From Anaerolinea sp. (GTDB lineage: Bacteria > Chloroflexota > Anaerolineae > Anaerolineales > Anaerolineaceae), in assembly GCA_029975965.1 (NCBI GenBank), contig JARKOV010000121.1, positions 10,848 to 74,847 of the forward strand: a stretch of DNA of 64,000 nt, given 5' to 3'. The notes under the pieces were generated by a model. That model was not told the DNA's origin and searched no databases. It saw only the letters and a list, made by a program, of their open reading frames with translations. The stretch's first letter is position 1. The number at the start of each line of letters is the position of its first letter. Position numbers and translations under genes: made by a program. Positions 9,507 to 19,106 of the stretch are shown piece after piece.

Positions 9507-10736
9507 TTAATCCCCGTGCAAAGCCTTCACCGGCTCCATGCGCGCGGCTATTCTCGCCGGATACAGCGAGACCAGCAGAATCAGGGCCAAAGAGAATAGA
9601 GACAGGTAGGCGGCTTGCCCGGGGGCAAATTTTGTGTACAGGATGCGCCCGTAGGTGATCATGTTCGAGGCTTTGACCTGCATGATATCTTGCCCGAAAC
9701 TGATCCCTTCTTTGGCGAAATAGAGAACAACCGCGCCACCCACCAGCAATCCTAAAACCACGCCGACCACGCCGAGTACACCGGCTTCGAGAAGGAACAT
9801 AGCCAGAATCTGGCGCGCTTTCATGCCCAACGCCGTGAGGATACCGATCTCATGGGTGCGCTCGAAAACCGACATCAACAGCGTGTTGGCGATGACCACT
9901 GCCACGATGCCCAGCACGATGAAATTGAGAATTTGCATGAAGGCCACGCTCGTGTTGACCGATTCGAGCAGCAACTCGTTCAGGTCGCGCCAGGTGAGCA
10001 CGCTCAGGCCGGAAGATTTGAAGGTGGCGGCGTAGGCGTCGGCATCTTCGCGCCTGTCCAATAACACGCGAATGGCGCTTACCCGGTCACCGACGGCGGT
10101 GAATGTCTGAGCTTTCGGCAGAGGCATGTAGAGGGTGGATTCGTCGTATTGCACCACCCCCGTGTCAAACAGGCCGCGGATGGTAAATTCGGCCTGATCG
10201 GTGGTTTGGTTGGCAGTGTTGACCACCACCACGACGCTTTCGCCAACGCTTAATCCCAGGTCATCCGCGAGCGGTTTTCCCATCAAAATTCCGGTGCGAT
10301 CGTCAATGGCAGGCATCTCTCCGGCCACGATGGACTGGCGAATCGGCGTAAAGATCGAAGACTGGGGCACGATGCCATTGACGCTCACGCCCACGGTCTC
10401 CTCGCCCGACAACACCAGGCCGTTGGCCCACAAGACCGGCGTGGCAGCCTGCACCCCCTGGATCGCCTCGATCTGATCGGTTAACGCCGTGGGGGCTTCG
10501 ACCAGGTCTTTCCATTCCAGGCTGACCTTATCTTCATCGTAGCTGGGGGCGCGGAGCTGCAGGTGGCTGGATTGCAGGTCGATGCCCATTTTCAACGATC
10601 CATCGAAAACGCCCGCATAGAAACTGGAGATGAAAATGAGCATTGCCACGCCGATCACCACCGAAAGCAGGGTTAGCAGGGTGCGGCGGCGGTTGCGCTC
10701 CAGGTCGCGTACGGCGATTTTCCATAATTTGATCAT
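9507..10736 (-). CDS. ABC transporter permease, FtsX/MacB family (second of two)
   Basis: A 409-residue permease with the MacB/FtsX layout: a first membrane segment at about 18-40 (LLSVVIGVAMLIFISSFYAG), a large outer MacB-type domain (about 50-265) and three C-terminal membrane segments (about 270-400) containing the coupling motif FERTHEIGILTALGMKARQI. It pairs with the upstream permease of the same length and likely forms a heterodimer with it. The start follows an intercistronic hairpin at 10754-10791. The C-terminus ends in the EPVKALHGD stretch common to the family. Confidence 0.9.
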   Translation of the reverse strand: MIKLWKIAVRDLERNRRRTLLTLLSVVIGVAMLIFISSFYAGVFDGSLKMGIDLQSSHLQLRAPSYDEDKVSLEWKDLVEAPTALTDQIEAIQGVQAATPVLWANGLVLSGEETVGVSVNGIVPQSSIFTPIRQSIVAGEMPAIDDRTGILMGKPLADDLGLSVGESVVVVVNTANQTTDQAEFTIRGLFDTGVVQYDESTLYMPLPKAQTFTAVGDRVSAIRVLLDRREDADAYAATFKSSGLSVLTWRDLNELLLESVNTSVAFMQILNFIVLGIVAVVIANTLLMSVFERTHEIGILTALGMKARQILAMFLLEAGVLGVVGVVLGLLVGGAVVLYFAKEGISFGQDIMQVKASNMITYGRILYTKFAPGQAAYLSLFSLALILLVSLYPARIAARMEPVKALHGD

Positions 10737-10753
10737 TTTGACACCTCTTTCCG

Positions 10754-10791
10754 CCAGCCGGGCTCTCCCGAATGGGGTTGAGCCGGGCTGG
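10754..10791 (-). other. Intercistronic hairpin between the two exporter permease genes
   Basis: CCAGCCGGGCTC and GAGCCGGGCTGG form a 12-bp stem with one internal mismatch. It fills most of the 57-bp gap between the two permease genes. With no T-run it is more likely an mRNA-processing or stabilising structure than a terminator. Confidence 0.45.
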
Positions 10792-10793
10792 TT

Positions 10794-12023
10794 TCAGACA
10801 TAATGCAGCGCCTCCGCTGGCTCGCGGTGGGCCGCCTGCCAGGCCGGGTAGAGCGAAGCCAGCGCAGCCATGACGATGACCATCGCGGAGCGGTTGACCA
10901 GGTAGCTGCTTTCGAGGTTGGGGTAGAGCTTGGTGCCCATCAGCGCCATCATGTCGCCTGCCTCACTGTATGCCGTCATGTCAAACCCGACCGACATGGA
11001 AACCAGTAACGCGATAACCCCCAGGATGCAGCCGGCGATCGCGCCCATCACCCCAATCAAGGTGCCTTCCAATAAGAACAGGCCCATGATCTGGCCGCGT
11101 TTTAGCCCCATCGCCCCGAGAAGACCGATCTCGCGCGTGCGCTCGAAGACGGCCATCAGCATCAGGTTGAGGATGCCAATGGCGGCGATGAGGATGATCA
11201 CGACGCCAAAAATGGTCATGAACTGCTCGCCCAGGTCGTACGCCGAGAGGAGGGCCGGGTTCAACTCCTGCCAGGTCGCCACCTCGTAACCGGGCAGCGC
11301 CGCGCGCAGCGCGTCTGCCACGCTATCTTCGTCGCCCACGGATTTAAGCGCGATGGTGATTTCGGTCACCTGGTTTTCGAGCCCATAAAGCGCCTGTGAT
11401 TCTCCGAGCGAGATGTACACCTGGCGCTTCTCGGCTTCCGGGGAGCCGACGTTGTAGATTCCGATCACGGTCATGCTGCGCGTGCGCATCTGCTCGTGGG
11501 TCGCCCGCCCCACCAGGCTGATGCGGTCGTTGACGCTCACCTGCAGGCGGTCGGCCAGCGTCTTGCCGATCAACACCACGTCTCGATCCTCCGCGGTCAG
11601 GTAACGCCCCTGAGAGATGTGCCCGGCCACCAGGCTGAGCGCCGCTTCTTGTTCAGGCTGGATGCCGTTGATGGTGACTGGCAAGGTGGAGTCGCGACTG
11701 CTGGCAAATCCTCCCGTATTGATTCGCGAAGATACGCCAGATACCCCCGGCTGGCGCTGCGCGGTCTGGATGACGGTCTCGGCGTCCGCGATGGGCAGGA
11801 GCGGCATGCGTTTGGCTTTCTCCATATATCCCTGGGCGTGCACCTGGATGTTCCCGCCCAGGAGCTTGATCAGGTTGCCGTAAATGGCGGTTTTCGATCC
11901 GCCCAGCACGCCGTCCATGAAGATGAGAAAGAAAAGCCCCAATGCGATGGCAACAAACGCGATCATGGATCGACGCCAGTTGCGCCACATGTTTCGCCAG
12001 GCGATTTTGATAAATTTTGACAT
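10794..12023 (-). CDS. ABC transporter permease, FtsX/MacB family (first of two)
   Basis: A 409-residue permease, first gene of the leftward exporter cluster. It opens with the family start (MSKFIKIAWRNMWRNWRRS) and one membrane segment at about 20-40. An outer domain follows to about 265, then three membrane segments with the coupling helix FERTREIGLLGAMGLKRGQI. It ends in REPAEALHYV, as family members usually do. A canonical promoter lies about 280 bp upstream at 12304-12332. The same length as the next permease suggests an ancient duplication. Confidence 0.9.
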   Translation of the reverse strand: MSKFIKIAWRNMWRNWRRSMIAFVAIALGLFFLIFMDGVLGGSKTAIYGNLIKLLGGNIQVHAQGYMEKAKRMPLLPIADAETVIQTAQRQPGVSGVSSRINTGGFASSRDSTLPVTINGIQPEQEAALSLVAGHISQGRYLTAEDRDVVLIGKTLADRLQVSVNDRISLVGRATHEQMRTRSMTVIGIYNVGSPEAEKRQVYISLGESQALYGLENQVTEITIALKSVGDEDSVADALRAALPGYEVATWQELNPALLSAYDLGEQFMTIFGVVIILIAAIGILNLMLMAVFERTREIGLLGAMGLKRGQIMGLFLLEGTLIGVMGAIAGCILGVIALLVSMSVGFDMTAYSEAGDMMALMGTKLYPNLESSYLVNRSAMVIVMAALASLYPAWQAAHREPAEALHYV

Positions 12024-12303
12024 TCGACCTTCCTCTCCTCATTCGACAAGTTTCGGCATGCACCGCCGGCTTTCCTTCTTCAAGGTTCAAACCGCTTGCC
12101 TCAGGCCACTTATTTATTGTTGTTTAGCAGGATTGGGGGAGGGGGAGTGGCTTGACTCAACGCGATTTGGCCATCTCCCGTCGCAAAGGAGATGGCTACA
12201 GGTCACGCCGCTGGTCGGGCGGCGGGATCAACGAATTCGGTAGCAGACCAGAAAAGGATCGCATCGTTTGCATTTGGTGAGAAAATATTAATCTTCTCGG
12301 TAG

Positions 12304-12332
12304 AATATATACATAGAATCGCCTTTTGTCAA
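12304..12332 (-). promoter_or_regulatory. sigma-70-type promoter for the exporter cluster
   Basis: Minus strand: -35 TTGACA (12332-12327), a 17-bp spacer and -10 TATATT (12309-12304), a near-consensus promoter. The start would be near 12297, leaving a leader of about 275 nt, which is long for this genome and contains a stable small hairpin. Confidence 0.7.
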
Positions 12333-12434
12333 TCCATTTCCGGCGGAATCCGGGTCAGGGATCAGGGCGCTTGCATTTAAAATCTGGCCATTGGCTTCAA
12401 ATTGGGAAACGAAGATAAAATAGCCCCAGTAAGT

Positions 12435-12541
12435 GTCATTACGAGATGCCGGAGGTTTTGCGAAGGCATCGAAGCCATCTCGCCTTGATTTTCCCTAAGC
12501 GAAAACGAGATTGCTTGGGCGCAAAGCTGCCTTGCAATGGC
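12435..12541. repeat. Degenerate GTCATT-type palindromic repeat, copy 1
   Basis: The left end GTCATTACGAG and the right end CTTGCAATGGC are imperfect inverses, and inside them GAAGCCATCTCG faces CGAGATTGCTTG. This matches the widespread bacterial repeat of the form GTCATTGCGAG...GAAGCAATCTC. Relatives lie at 44031 and 49155. It is non-coding. Confidence 0.7.
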
Positions 12542-12766
12542 ATTTTGGGGGTCTCTTGTTGGTTCGAAATTCCATAATACAGTCGCCCTGGGGTCGGAGG
12601 TGGCGATTGAGTCGATATACTATGATTAACCAGAATAATTGGCTCTGCTAATGCGGTCGTTCCAGGCAAGCCTCGGAAGCGGGGCGGCGAGCCAAGCAGC
12701 CGCACCTGGTGCGTAATGGATCGCCCAGGTGGGTTCAATGTTAACGCTTCAGAAGGGAGCGGCGAT

Positions 12767-13399
12767 ATGCAAAAATTGGATCTTAAAAAGCAGCTCAAGC
12801 AATTCTACTCCCCACCCGTCGGCAAGGTCGTGTTGGTGGATGTGCCCGCCTTCAACTTCGTGATGATCGACGGGGCTATCGAGCCCGACCATGCTCCGGG
12901 CACCTCGCCTGGTTTCGAGCAGGCGATGCAGGCTTTATACGGCGCGGCTTACACCTTGAAGTTCGCTGCCAAGCAGCGCAAACAAGACCCGGTGGATTAT
13001 CCGGTAATGGCGCTGGAAGGCCTGTGGTGGGTCGAGGATGGTCAGTTTGATATCCGCAAGCCGGGCAACTGGAAATACACGCTGATGATCTTGCAGCCCG
13101 ACCTGGTGACGCCGGATATGTTCGCGGAGGCTTTAAAGAAGCTGCGGGTGAAAAAGCCCAACCCTGCACTCGATCGGCTGCGTTTCGAACGATTCACCGA
13201 AGGCCTGTGCGTGCAGATGCTGCATCTCGGGCCTTACGCCGACGAGCCGGCTTCGGTTGAAAAAATGGAAGTCTTTGCCAGGGAAAACGGATACGTGATG
13301 CAATTCAAGCACCATGAAATATACATGGGCGACCCGCGCCGGGGTGACCCCGCAAAACTCAAAACGGTCTTGCGCCACCCGGTGAGGAAAGCGTCTTAA
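12767..13399 (+). CDS. GyrI-like small-molecule-binding domain protein
   Basis: A 210-residue single-domain protein with the GyrI-like (SOUL/AraC effector-binding) pattern. VDVPAFNFVMIDGAIEP is the usual opening, YTLKFAAKQRK lies in the middle, and the closing block ends in KTVLRHPVRKAS. Family members bind hydrophobic small molecules or cyclopropanoid-type substrates; some are hydrolases. There is no DNA-binding domain, so it is a stand-alone sensor or enzyme. The start at 12767 is chosen for AAGGGAG at 12752-12758; the upstream in-frame ATG at 12716 lacks such a site. It stands alone, convergent with the next gene. Confidence 0.82.
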   Translation: MQKLDLKKQLKQFYSPPVGKVVLVDVPAFNFVMIDGAIEPDHAPGTSPGFEQAMQALYGAAYTLKFAAKQRKQDPVDYPVMALEGLWWVEDGQFDIRKPGNWKYTLMILQPDLVTPDMFAEALKKLRVKKPNPALDRLRFERFTEGLCVQMLHLGPYADEPASVEKMEVFARENGYVMQFKHHEIYMGDPRRGDPAKLKTVLRHPVRKAS

Positions 13400-13425
13400 T
13401 TTGACGGTGGTCCGGCCCCGCAGGA

Positions 13426-14094
13426 TTACCGCGGGCGCAACTCGGCGGCCAACCAGAAATAGAAGAGCGGGTTGGCGATGAATCCGGCGAGCAGCGCCGG
13501 AACCAACACGAAAAGGTTGCCTTCTTCGGGGATGACGAGGCGACTCAGGTAGACCACGACCAGCAAGATGCTGAGCACGGTGCCGGCGGTGCTCAAGCCC
13601 CTTGTAAATTGGCGGCTGCGGTACATCATGTTGGTCAAGAACCACAGGCCCAGCCCGGTCAGCCCGAAGGTGAACAGGCCGCGGGGGTCGACCGGGTTTG
13701 GGATGTTGACCGGGATGTAATTGGCGAGTTGAGAGATGTCGAGATAGTGGGCGAGATCGTACCCGCCGTGCACGCATGCGCCGATGGCGCTGATGAAGCT
13801 GAGCAGGTAGGCCCAGAACGCCTGGTCTGGATCGACCGTGGCGGACTGGCGCAAGCGCTTGTAGATACCGGTCAACGCCGCGCTGGTGAACAGTCCGCCG
13901 AACATCAGGAAGATCGAGCTCAATAACCCGCCCAGCTCGGGTCGGTTGCCAGAGACGAGAACAAAGGTGAGGGAGTAGAGAAGCCCAGAAAACCCGGTGA
14001 AGAACGCCGCCCTCGCAAACCCTCCCCCCTGGCTGCTGGCGGGATCATGGGGATGATTCCTGGTCGATGGCGGCGCCGCCTTCTCCTGGTTCAT
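13426..14094 (-). CDS. Six-segment membrane protein of unknown function
   Basis: A 222-residue protein with a polar N-terminal stretch of about 25 residues and roughly six membrane segments. The spans begin around residues 28, 57, 92, 140, 170 and 197. The layout resembles DUF4386-type integral membrane proteins, but no diagnostic motif is certain. It is a single gene, convergent with the GyrI-like gene across 26 bp. A palindromic element lies 26 bp upstream of its start. Function unknown. Confidence 0.72.
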   Translation of the reverse strand: MNQEKAAPPSTRNHPHDPASSQGGGFARAAFFTGFSGLLYSLTFVLVSGNRPELGGLLSSIFLMFGGLFTSAALTGIYKRLRQSATVDPDQAFWAYLLSFISAIGACVHGGYDLAHYLDISQLANYIPVNIPNPVDPRGLFTFGLTGLGLWFLTNMMYRSRQFTRGLSTAGTVLSILLVVVYLSRLVIPEEGNLFVLVPALLAGFIANPLFYFWLAAELRPR

Positions 14095-14120
14095 CGCCTT
14101 TCTCCTTCCATATCCGGATC

Positions 14121-14179
14121 GTGTAATTTTTCTGTAACATGTGGGGCGAAGCCCACATTTTACAGAAAAATTGAAACAC
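14121..14179. repeat. Palindromic intergenic element, copy 2
   Basis: AATTTTTCTGTAACATGTGGG is mirrored by CCCACATTTTACAGAAAAATT with GTGT and ACAC at the outer ends and a GCGAAG centre. One base pair in the stem is disturbed (AACAT against ATTTT). It lies just upstream of the membrane-protein gene read leftward, so it is not tied to gene 3' ends only. Confidence 0.8.
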
Positions 14180-14343
14180 TACCCATTTCCGCAGGATTAT
14201 CCTGCCTTATGGCAAAATTACGATATGTTTGATAATTATTATAGCAGATTGTGGCGATAGGGGATTGTCCGCTCCAGCACATTGGTTTATGGCAGGGTGT
14301 AAAGCCGGGGCCGACCTATCGGCAATAAGCTGAAAATAACCGG

Positions 14344-15726
14344 TTACCTGTCGGAATTATTGGAGACGAAATTTCCCGAACCTGTGTTCAACCACACCTG
14401 GTATGCATCTCCGCCGCTCGCGGCAAATATGTCCTCATCCCCATCTCTATCAAAATCGCTCACCGCAACCCCGGTGTCTTCGCGATAGGCGAAATGCACG
14501 CCTGAGGGTTGAAAATTTGCCTGGCCCAAGTTCCACCAGATCTCCGCCCCCCAAAGCCTGGCAATCAGCACATCCAGATCGGCATCTCCATCCAGGTCCC
14601 TCAAAAAAACAGCCCGGGTTCGCGTGCTTCCGTAGGGTAGATACAGCCTGAACAAGCCGGACGCGGTTGCCGATAACCCATTGAGCAGCCGGTCTTTGAT
14701 CGATCGGGTTGCCTGGAAGGTCTGATCAACCTGGATGAATAGTGGAACACCATCTTCCGGGGTGCCCTGATTGAGCCACAACTGCGCCCCATCGTTCGTC
14801 CCCACCAGGATATCCAGCCGGCTGTCCCCGTTCACATCTCCCAACGCGACTGAGGTGCTGTCTTGGTTGACCAGTTTTTGCTCGCAGATTTCCAGATTTC
14901 CCAATCCATCGTTCAACAGGATCAAGTCATCCAACGACGGCGTTGATCCCATGGTCGGTCTATCCACCGCGAGGATTGCATCCAGGTCACCGTCGCCGTC
15001 TATGTCTCCAATGGCTGCTTCTCGTATGGGCAATCCGTCGAGGAATTCCAGCTCGATGTTATGACCTCGTTGAATTCGATCTTCTGCGCCATCATTGATC
15101 CACACCCAGGACACCGATGGAAGATTGGGGGTTTCATAACCAGGCTCAGTCGGGTTCAGACCGTAGCAACAGCCTGCGATCAGGGCGTCGGTCCAACCAT
15201 CGCCGTTCAAGTCGCCGGTCAAGATTGTCCCACCCATGTCACGGTATCCCTGGTTGGAAGCAGCCGGCGGATTGATCCCACCACTCGACCGGAATTCACC
15301 GGGGGTTCCGCCTTGAACACCTCCCTGGTTCTGAAGCAAGCGAATGCCAGAATTGGCGACAAAGACATCCGTGTCGCCGTCGCGATCGAAGTCGGCTGCT
15401 CCTCCGGCAAAACCGGCAAAGTATTCCGTCCCCTGCTCGCGGAGGCGCTCAAAACGACCATCCCGCTGGTTGATCCACCTGCCGATCCCAGCCCACGAAA
15501 GGTCTTCATCCTCCCAGCGCGTGTGGCTGACCAGCACGTCCAGGTCACCATCGCCCTCAAGGTCAACCACCTGCGTTGCGTTCTTAAAAGGTCCTTTCGT
15601 CTCCGAGTACCACAGGCTGATGCCGACGTAAACCGGTAGACCGGCCAACACCAGGAAAATAGCCGCGATGGTCAGGCATCCGCGCAACCATCGCGATGAG
15701 AACCGCAAAGAGTTATTGCCTTTCAT
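14344..15726 (-). CDS. Membrane-anchored FG-GAP/VCBS repeat protein (seven-bladed propeller)
   Basis: A 460-residue protein with one N-terminal membrane segment (about residues 16-38), so the rest should face outward. Seven calcium-binding-like motifs of the form DxDxDGDxD recur, for example DLEGDGDLD, DFDRDGDTD, DLNGDGWTD, DIDGDGDLD, DVNGDSRLD, DLDGDADLD and DFDRDGDED. Seven repeats fit a closed integrin-alpha-like beta propeller. Such proteins bind calcium and often carbohydrates or proteins at the cell surface. The start at 15726 has AGGAG seven bases upstream; the longer frame from 15759 lacks this. The gene is single and its partner is unknown. Confidence 0.85.
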   Translation of the reverse strand: MKGNNSLRFSSRWLRGCLTIAAIFLVLAGLPVYVGISLWYSETKGPFKNATQVVDLEGDGDLDVLVSHTRWEDEDLSWAGIGRWINQRDGRFERLREQGTEYFAGFAGGAADFDRDGDTDVFVANSGIRLLQNQGGVQGGTPGEFRSSGGINPPAASNQGYRDMGGTILTGDLNGDGWTDALIAGCCYGLNPTEPGYETPNLPSVSWVWINDGAEDRIQRGHNIELEFLDGLPIREAAIGDIDGDGDLDAILAVDRPTMGSTPSLDDLILLNDGLGNLEICEQKLVNQDSTSVALGDVNGDSRLDILVGTNDGAQLWLNQGTPEDGVPLFIQVDQTFQATRSIKDRLLNGLSATASGLFRLYLPYGSTRTRAVFLRDLDGDADLDVLIARLWGAEIWWNLGQANFQPSGVHFAYREDTGVAVSDFDRDGDEDIFAASGGDAYQVWLNTGSGNFVSNNSDR

Positions 15727-16095
15727 AATTAATCTCCTCGCGTCACCTGTCACCAACATGGCTTTAGTGTGTCATCTCCCCCTGCGCGACCGGGTAAATC
15801 GCCCGGGTGTATGGTATCTTTCGTGATATAGCGCTGTGAGGATTCCGTTTTATGCTTTGGCTCTCACCTTATTGTGTACCTTCCATGTATTATTTTATTC
15901 CGTTTTTATGCAAAAGGCTCAAGTTGTAACTGCTCAGGTCATTGGGATATCACCCTCTCCTCCCGGCTGAATAATTCCATGGTGCAGAGAAGCGACTCCA
16001 TCTCTTCGCATGGGCTGGAGTTGATCGGTGAGGTAGGTGAAAACCTTCGGAATATGTTATCCTTGAGGTCACCACCTCCATGATCACAGGATGAT
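15727..16095. other. 369-bp intergenic region, no element recognised
   Basis: The gap lies between divergent genes (propeller protein leftward, GH42 rightward) and must hold both promoters. It is AT-rich around 15840-15920. No near-consensus promoter, operator palindrome or RNA structure could be assigned with confidence. Confidence 0.4.
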
Positions 16096-18306
16096 ATGGA
16101 CCACACCACCTTCTTAAAGCAATTCGCCCTGGGCGCACACCTTTGCCGCGAACCTATGCCGCCGATGCGCGAGCTCAAGCGCGACATGCAAGTGCTGAAA
16201 AAGGCCGGCTTTAACCTGGTCAAGCTGCAAGAGCATTGGATGCTGGATGAGCCGGTCGAAGGGCAAACCGATTTCTCCAGGTACGCCGAGTTGATCGAGT
16301 TCGCTGCCGGGCTGGATCTGGGCGTCTACCTCGGGTTGACCTGCGAACAGGCGCCCGGCTGGTTATTCCAGAAGCATCCCGGCTGCCGCATGGTCGGTCG
16401 CGACGGGCGGGCGATCATCTACGAGGCGCAGTCGACTCTCCCGGCGGACGGCAAGCCTGGGCCGTGCTTCGACCATCCGGAAGCGCGCGTCGACCAGTTG
16501 CGTTTCATCCGCAAGGTCGTCGAGGAGCTGGGGCGGTATGAAAACGTGGTGGTGTGGAACACCTGGCAGGAGATCGGTTACTGGTCGCGCATGACGGTGG
16601 GGCAGGAAGTGTGTTATTGCGAGCACACCCTGGCGGCTTTCCGGCGCTGGCTGGAGGAGCGATACGGCGACCTGGATGGGCTTAACCACGCCTGGAACAC
16701 CCGCTACGGTGACTGGCGCTTCGTCCAGCCGGACCGCGGGGCTTATGGTCAGGTCGGGCTGCCGCAAGATATTGACTGGCGATACTTCATGGATAACGTG
16801 CAGGTGACGAACGTGTTACGCGAGCGGGCCGAGGCAATCCGTCAGGCCGACCCATTGCACCGTCCGGTCTTCGCGCACAAAGCCGGGATGAGCCTGGGTT
16901 TTGCCCACGACTGGGAGTATGCCCGCGCTCAGGATTTCCTCGCCGCGTCCTGCTACCCGGCCTGGAATCCGTACCACGCCTGGGATGACCGGGCGGCTAT
17001 CCCTGAGCGGCGCGAAGCGCTGACCGCCGAGATGGTGCACGGTGTGGCGCTGACCTTCGATACCCTGCGCTCCTGCAATCCACCCGGCGCGCCCATCTGG
17101 GCGGCGGAGTTCCAGGGTGGGCCGGTGAGCCAGTTCCTGCACCTGGGACGCACCCCGTCTCCGGAGGATATACGGCGCTGGATGCTGACCGCGGTTGGGG
17201 CGGGCGCGACCGGCATCTCGTTCTGGAACGCGCGGGCAGAGCGCATGGCGCTGGAGATGAACGGCTTTGGACTGCTGGATGGCGAAGGCGATTCGACCCC
17301 ACGCTTCCGAGAAGCTGCGCGGGTGGGTGCAGCGTTGCAGCGCCACGCGGAGCTTTTCGCGCAACCGAGCTGGGGTGGCGCCGAGGTGGGCATCCTGGTC
17401 AACGAGTGGAACGCGCAACTGGCGAGCGCCTGCCCGCCAGCGGGCGACCACCTGGGTTACTCGACGCGCGGCTGGCATCGGCTGCTGTGGGAGCTGGGCG
17501 TGGCGGCCGATTTCGTCAATGCGGCGCAGGTCACCGACGACCTGGTCAACCCCTACCGGGTGCTCGTGCTGCCCTTCCCGCTGTCGCTTTCGGAAGACGT
17601 GGCCCAGAAGATCGGCTCCTTCGTTTACGCTGGCGGGGGGTTGATCTGCGAGGCTGTGCCGGGGCGGCTGGACGAACACGGCATGGCGCGACCGGGTGAG
17701 ATTTCTCCCATTTTTAGCAACCTGTTCGGCGCGCGCCAGACCGGATTGCGCGTGGTGCGCGAGCCGGGAGCCGATGCTCGCTGGACGCCGCCTGAGCGGA
17801 CCTGGGGGGAGTTCATTGAGGGTGGCTGGCTGGTGGGCGACGGGCCGCTTGCAGGAGTGAGCGTGCCGGCCAGCCTTTACGTGCAAACCTTCGAGCTGCA
17901 GGGCAGCCAGCCGGTGCTCAAATTCAACGGTCGCCCGGCGGGCACTTTCCGCGTCGGACGCTACGGTTGGGCCTGGCTGGTGGGGACGCTGGTGGGGCAC
18001 AGCGCCACTGCCCACGCGTCAGGCGAGACTCGAGCTTTCGTGAAGCGCTTGCTCGAGCTGTGCAACGTGCGCCCCGCCCATGAAGGACGGCTGCTGCTGC
18101 GCGTGCGCTCTGTGCCAGGCAAACAGGCCTGGTTCCTGACCAATCCACAGGATGAGCCGGTCACCGAGACGCTTGAGGTGGGTGACGCGGTGGTCAAAGA
18201 TTTATTGGATCAACCTTTCGAGCGCAGCGGCTCTCGCTTAACCCTCACCGTTGCAGGGTTGGACGTGCGGGTGCTGGTGCTGAGCCAACCGCACCCACCC
18301 GCTTAG
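16096..18306 (+). CDS. GH42 beta-galactosidase
   Basis: A 736-residue GH42 enzyme hydrolysing terminal beta-galactosides. The N-terminal TIM barrel carries the acid/base Glu159 in NTWQEIGYW and the nucleophile Glu338 in WAAEFQGG; both are in the usual places for the family. A trimerisation (class I glutamine amidotransferase-like) domain spans about residues 395-600, and a small C-terminal beta domain follows. There is no signal peptide, so it acts on imported galacto-oligosaccharides. The ATG at 16096 follows CAGGA at 16087-16091. It is convergent with an aldose-1-epimerase-like gene, which may process the released sugar. Confidence 0.92.
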   Translation: MDHTTFLKQFALGAHLCREPMPPMRELKRDMQVLKKAGFNLVKLQEHWMLDEPVEGQTDFSRYAELIEFAAGLDLGVYLGLTCEQAPGWLFQKHPGCRMVGRDGRAIIYEAQSTLPADGKPGPCFDHPEARVDQLRFIRKVVEELGRYENVVVWNTWQEIGYWSRMTVGQEVCYCEHTLAAFRRWLEERYGDLDGLNHAWNTRYGDWRFVQPDRGAYGQVGLPQDIDWRYFMDNVQVTNVLRERAEAIRQADPLHRPVFAHKAGMSLGFAHDWEYARAQDFLAASCYPAWNPYHAWDDRAAIPERREALTAEMVHGVALTFDTLRSCNPPGAPIWAAEFQGGPVSQFLHLGRTPSPEDIRRWMLTAVGAGATGISFWNARAERMALEMNGFGLLDGEGDSTPRFREAARVGAALQRHAELFAQPSWGGAEVGILVNEWNAQLASACPPAGDHLGYSTRGWHRLLWELGVAADFVNAAQVTDDLVNPYRVLVLPFPLSLSEDVAQKIGSFVYAGGGLICEAVPGRLDEHGMARPGEISPIFSNLFGARQTGLRVVREPGADARWTPPERTWGEFIEGGWLVGDGPLAGVSVPASLYVQTFELQGSQPVLKFNGRPAGTFRVGRYGWAWLVGTLVGHSATAHASGETRAFVKRLLELCNVRPAHEGRLLLRVRSVPGKQAWFLTNPQDEPVTETLEVGDAVVKDLLDQPFERSGSRLTLTVAGLDVRVLVLSQPHPPA

Positions 18307-18383
18307 CGTTTCACAATACGCCGTAGGCATTGTAGACTTCACGCAGGCTTTTGCCTTCGTGGATGGCTTGCCGCGAGGTCGAC

Positions 18384-19106
18384 TCAATTGCGCGCCCACG
18401 TCAGTGTGAGCGACCCCTCGAACAATCCTCCAGATGGCAAGATTAACCCTGCTGGCACTTCGGCGGCGGTGTTGGTCGCTTCGATGCCGAGGCAATAAAC
18501 CTCCCCCAGCCGGTCGACTGGCCAGCCCCCTTTATCCAGCCACACCCCCCACCATGGCTGGGCAGTCTGCAGCTCGATGTTGAAGCCCGCGTATTTCATC
18601 TTCACCGGCGCGCCGGTGTGGATGAACCACTTGCGCTCCGATCCATCGGGAGAGAAATCGTCCAGGTGCGTGCCATCCGGAAAATCAACGCGCAGCAGGT
18701 GGTCGATGGCGAGCATCGGGTGCGAAGCCCAGAGGAACTCGACTGGCAGCGAGGAGGTGTTTTCTACGCTAAATTCCAGTTTCAGTTGATTCGCTTCAAG
18801 CAAACGGAACGTGCGCCGCGCGCGAAAATCCTTCGCCACCCAGGTCTGGTGGACTGCTCTATCCTCGCGCTCGAGGGTTGGGGCGAACCTCACCAACCGT
18901 CCCATTATCGGCGTCTCGCCGTGTGGCTCGATGGTCGGGTAAATTTCGTCCCAGCCGGCAATGCGGTAGGTCAACCCGCCGCTGATGTCAAAAGCCACCT
19001 GCCCTTCGTAAAGCAGGTTCAGGCCTTCCGGCGGCGACAGCCATTCCAGCTTACCGCCCGGCGCAAACGCCAATGAAAAAACACCTAACTTGATTTGGAT
19101 TGCCAT
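18384..19106 (-). CDS. Aldose 1-epimerase-like (galactose mutarotase superfamily) protein
   Basis: A 240-residue beta-sandwich protein of the galactose-mutarotase-like superfamily. Recognisable stretches are GGWDEIYPT-like (AGWDEIYPTIEPHG), ASHPMLAID with the expected His, and GIEATN near the C-terminal acidic residue. It is shorter than the usual 300-350 residue GalM, so it may belong to one of the compact unclassified groups that act on other sugars. Convergent with the GH42 gene, 77 bp apart. The start at 19106 has GGGTGAAAA upstream, a modest ribosome site. Confidence 0.8.
   Translation of the reverse strand: MAIQIKLGVFSLAFAPGGKLEWLSPPEGLNLLYEGQVAFDISGGLTYRIAGWDEIYPTIEPHGETPIMGRLVRFAPTLEREDRAVHQTWVAKDFRARRTFRLLEANQLKLEFSVENTSSLPVEFLWASHPMLAIDHLLRVDFPDGTHLDDFSPDGSERKWFIHTGAPVKMKYAGFNIELQTAQPWWGVWLDKGGWPVDRLGEVYCLGIEATNTAAEVPAGLILPSGGLFEGSLTLTWARN

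Larger units (their letters stand above)
12024..12766. other. 743-bp intergenic region between divergent genes
   Basis: It holds the exporter promoter (12304-12332), a 9-bp hairpin in the exporter leader (GCCATCTCC at 12170-12178 with GGAGATGGC at 12188-12196), and a palindromic repeat of the GTCATT class (12435-12541). No coding frame with family resemblance was found; a 119-codon minus-strand frame across 12439-12798 is discounted because it translates the repeat and the start of the GyrI-like gene. Confidence 0.6.

Noticed and set aside
12439..12798. 119-codon minus-strand frame
   Set aside because: It spans the GTCATT-type repeat and overlaps the start of the GyrI-like gene; no protein resemblance.
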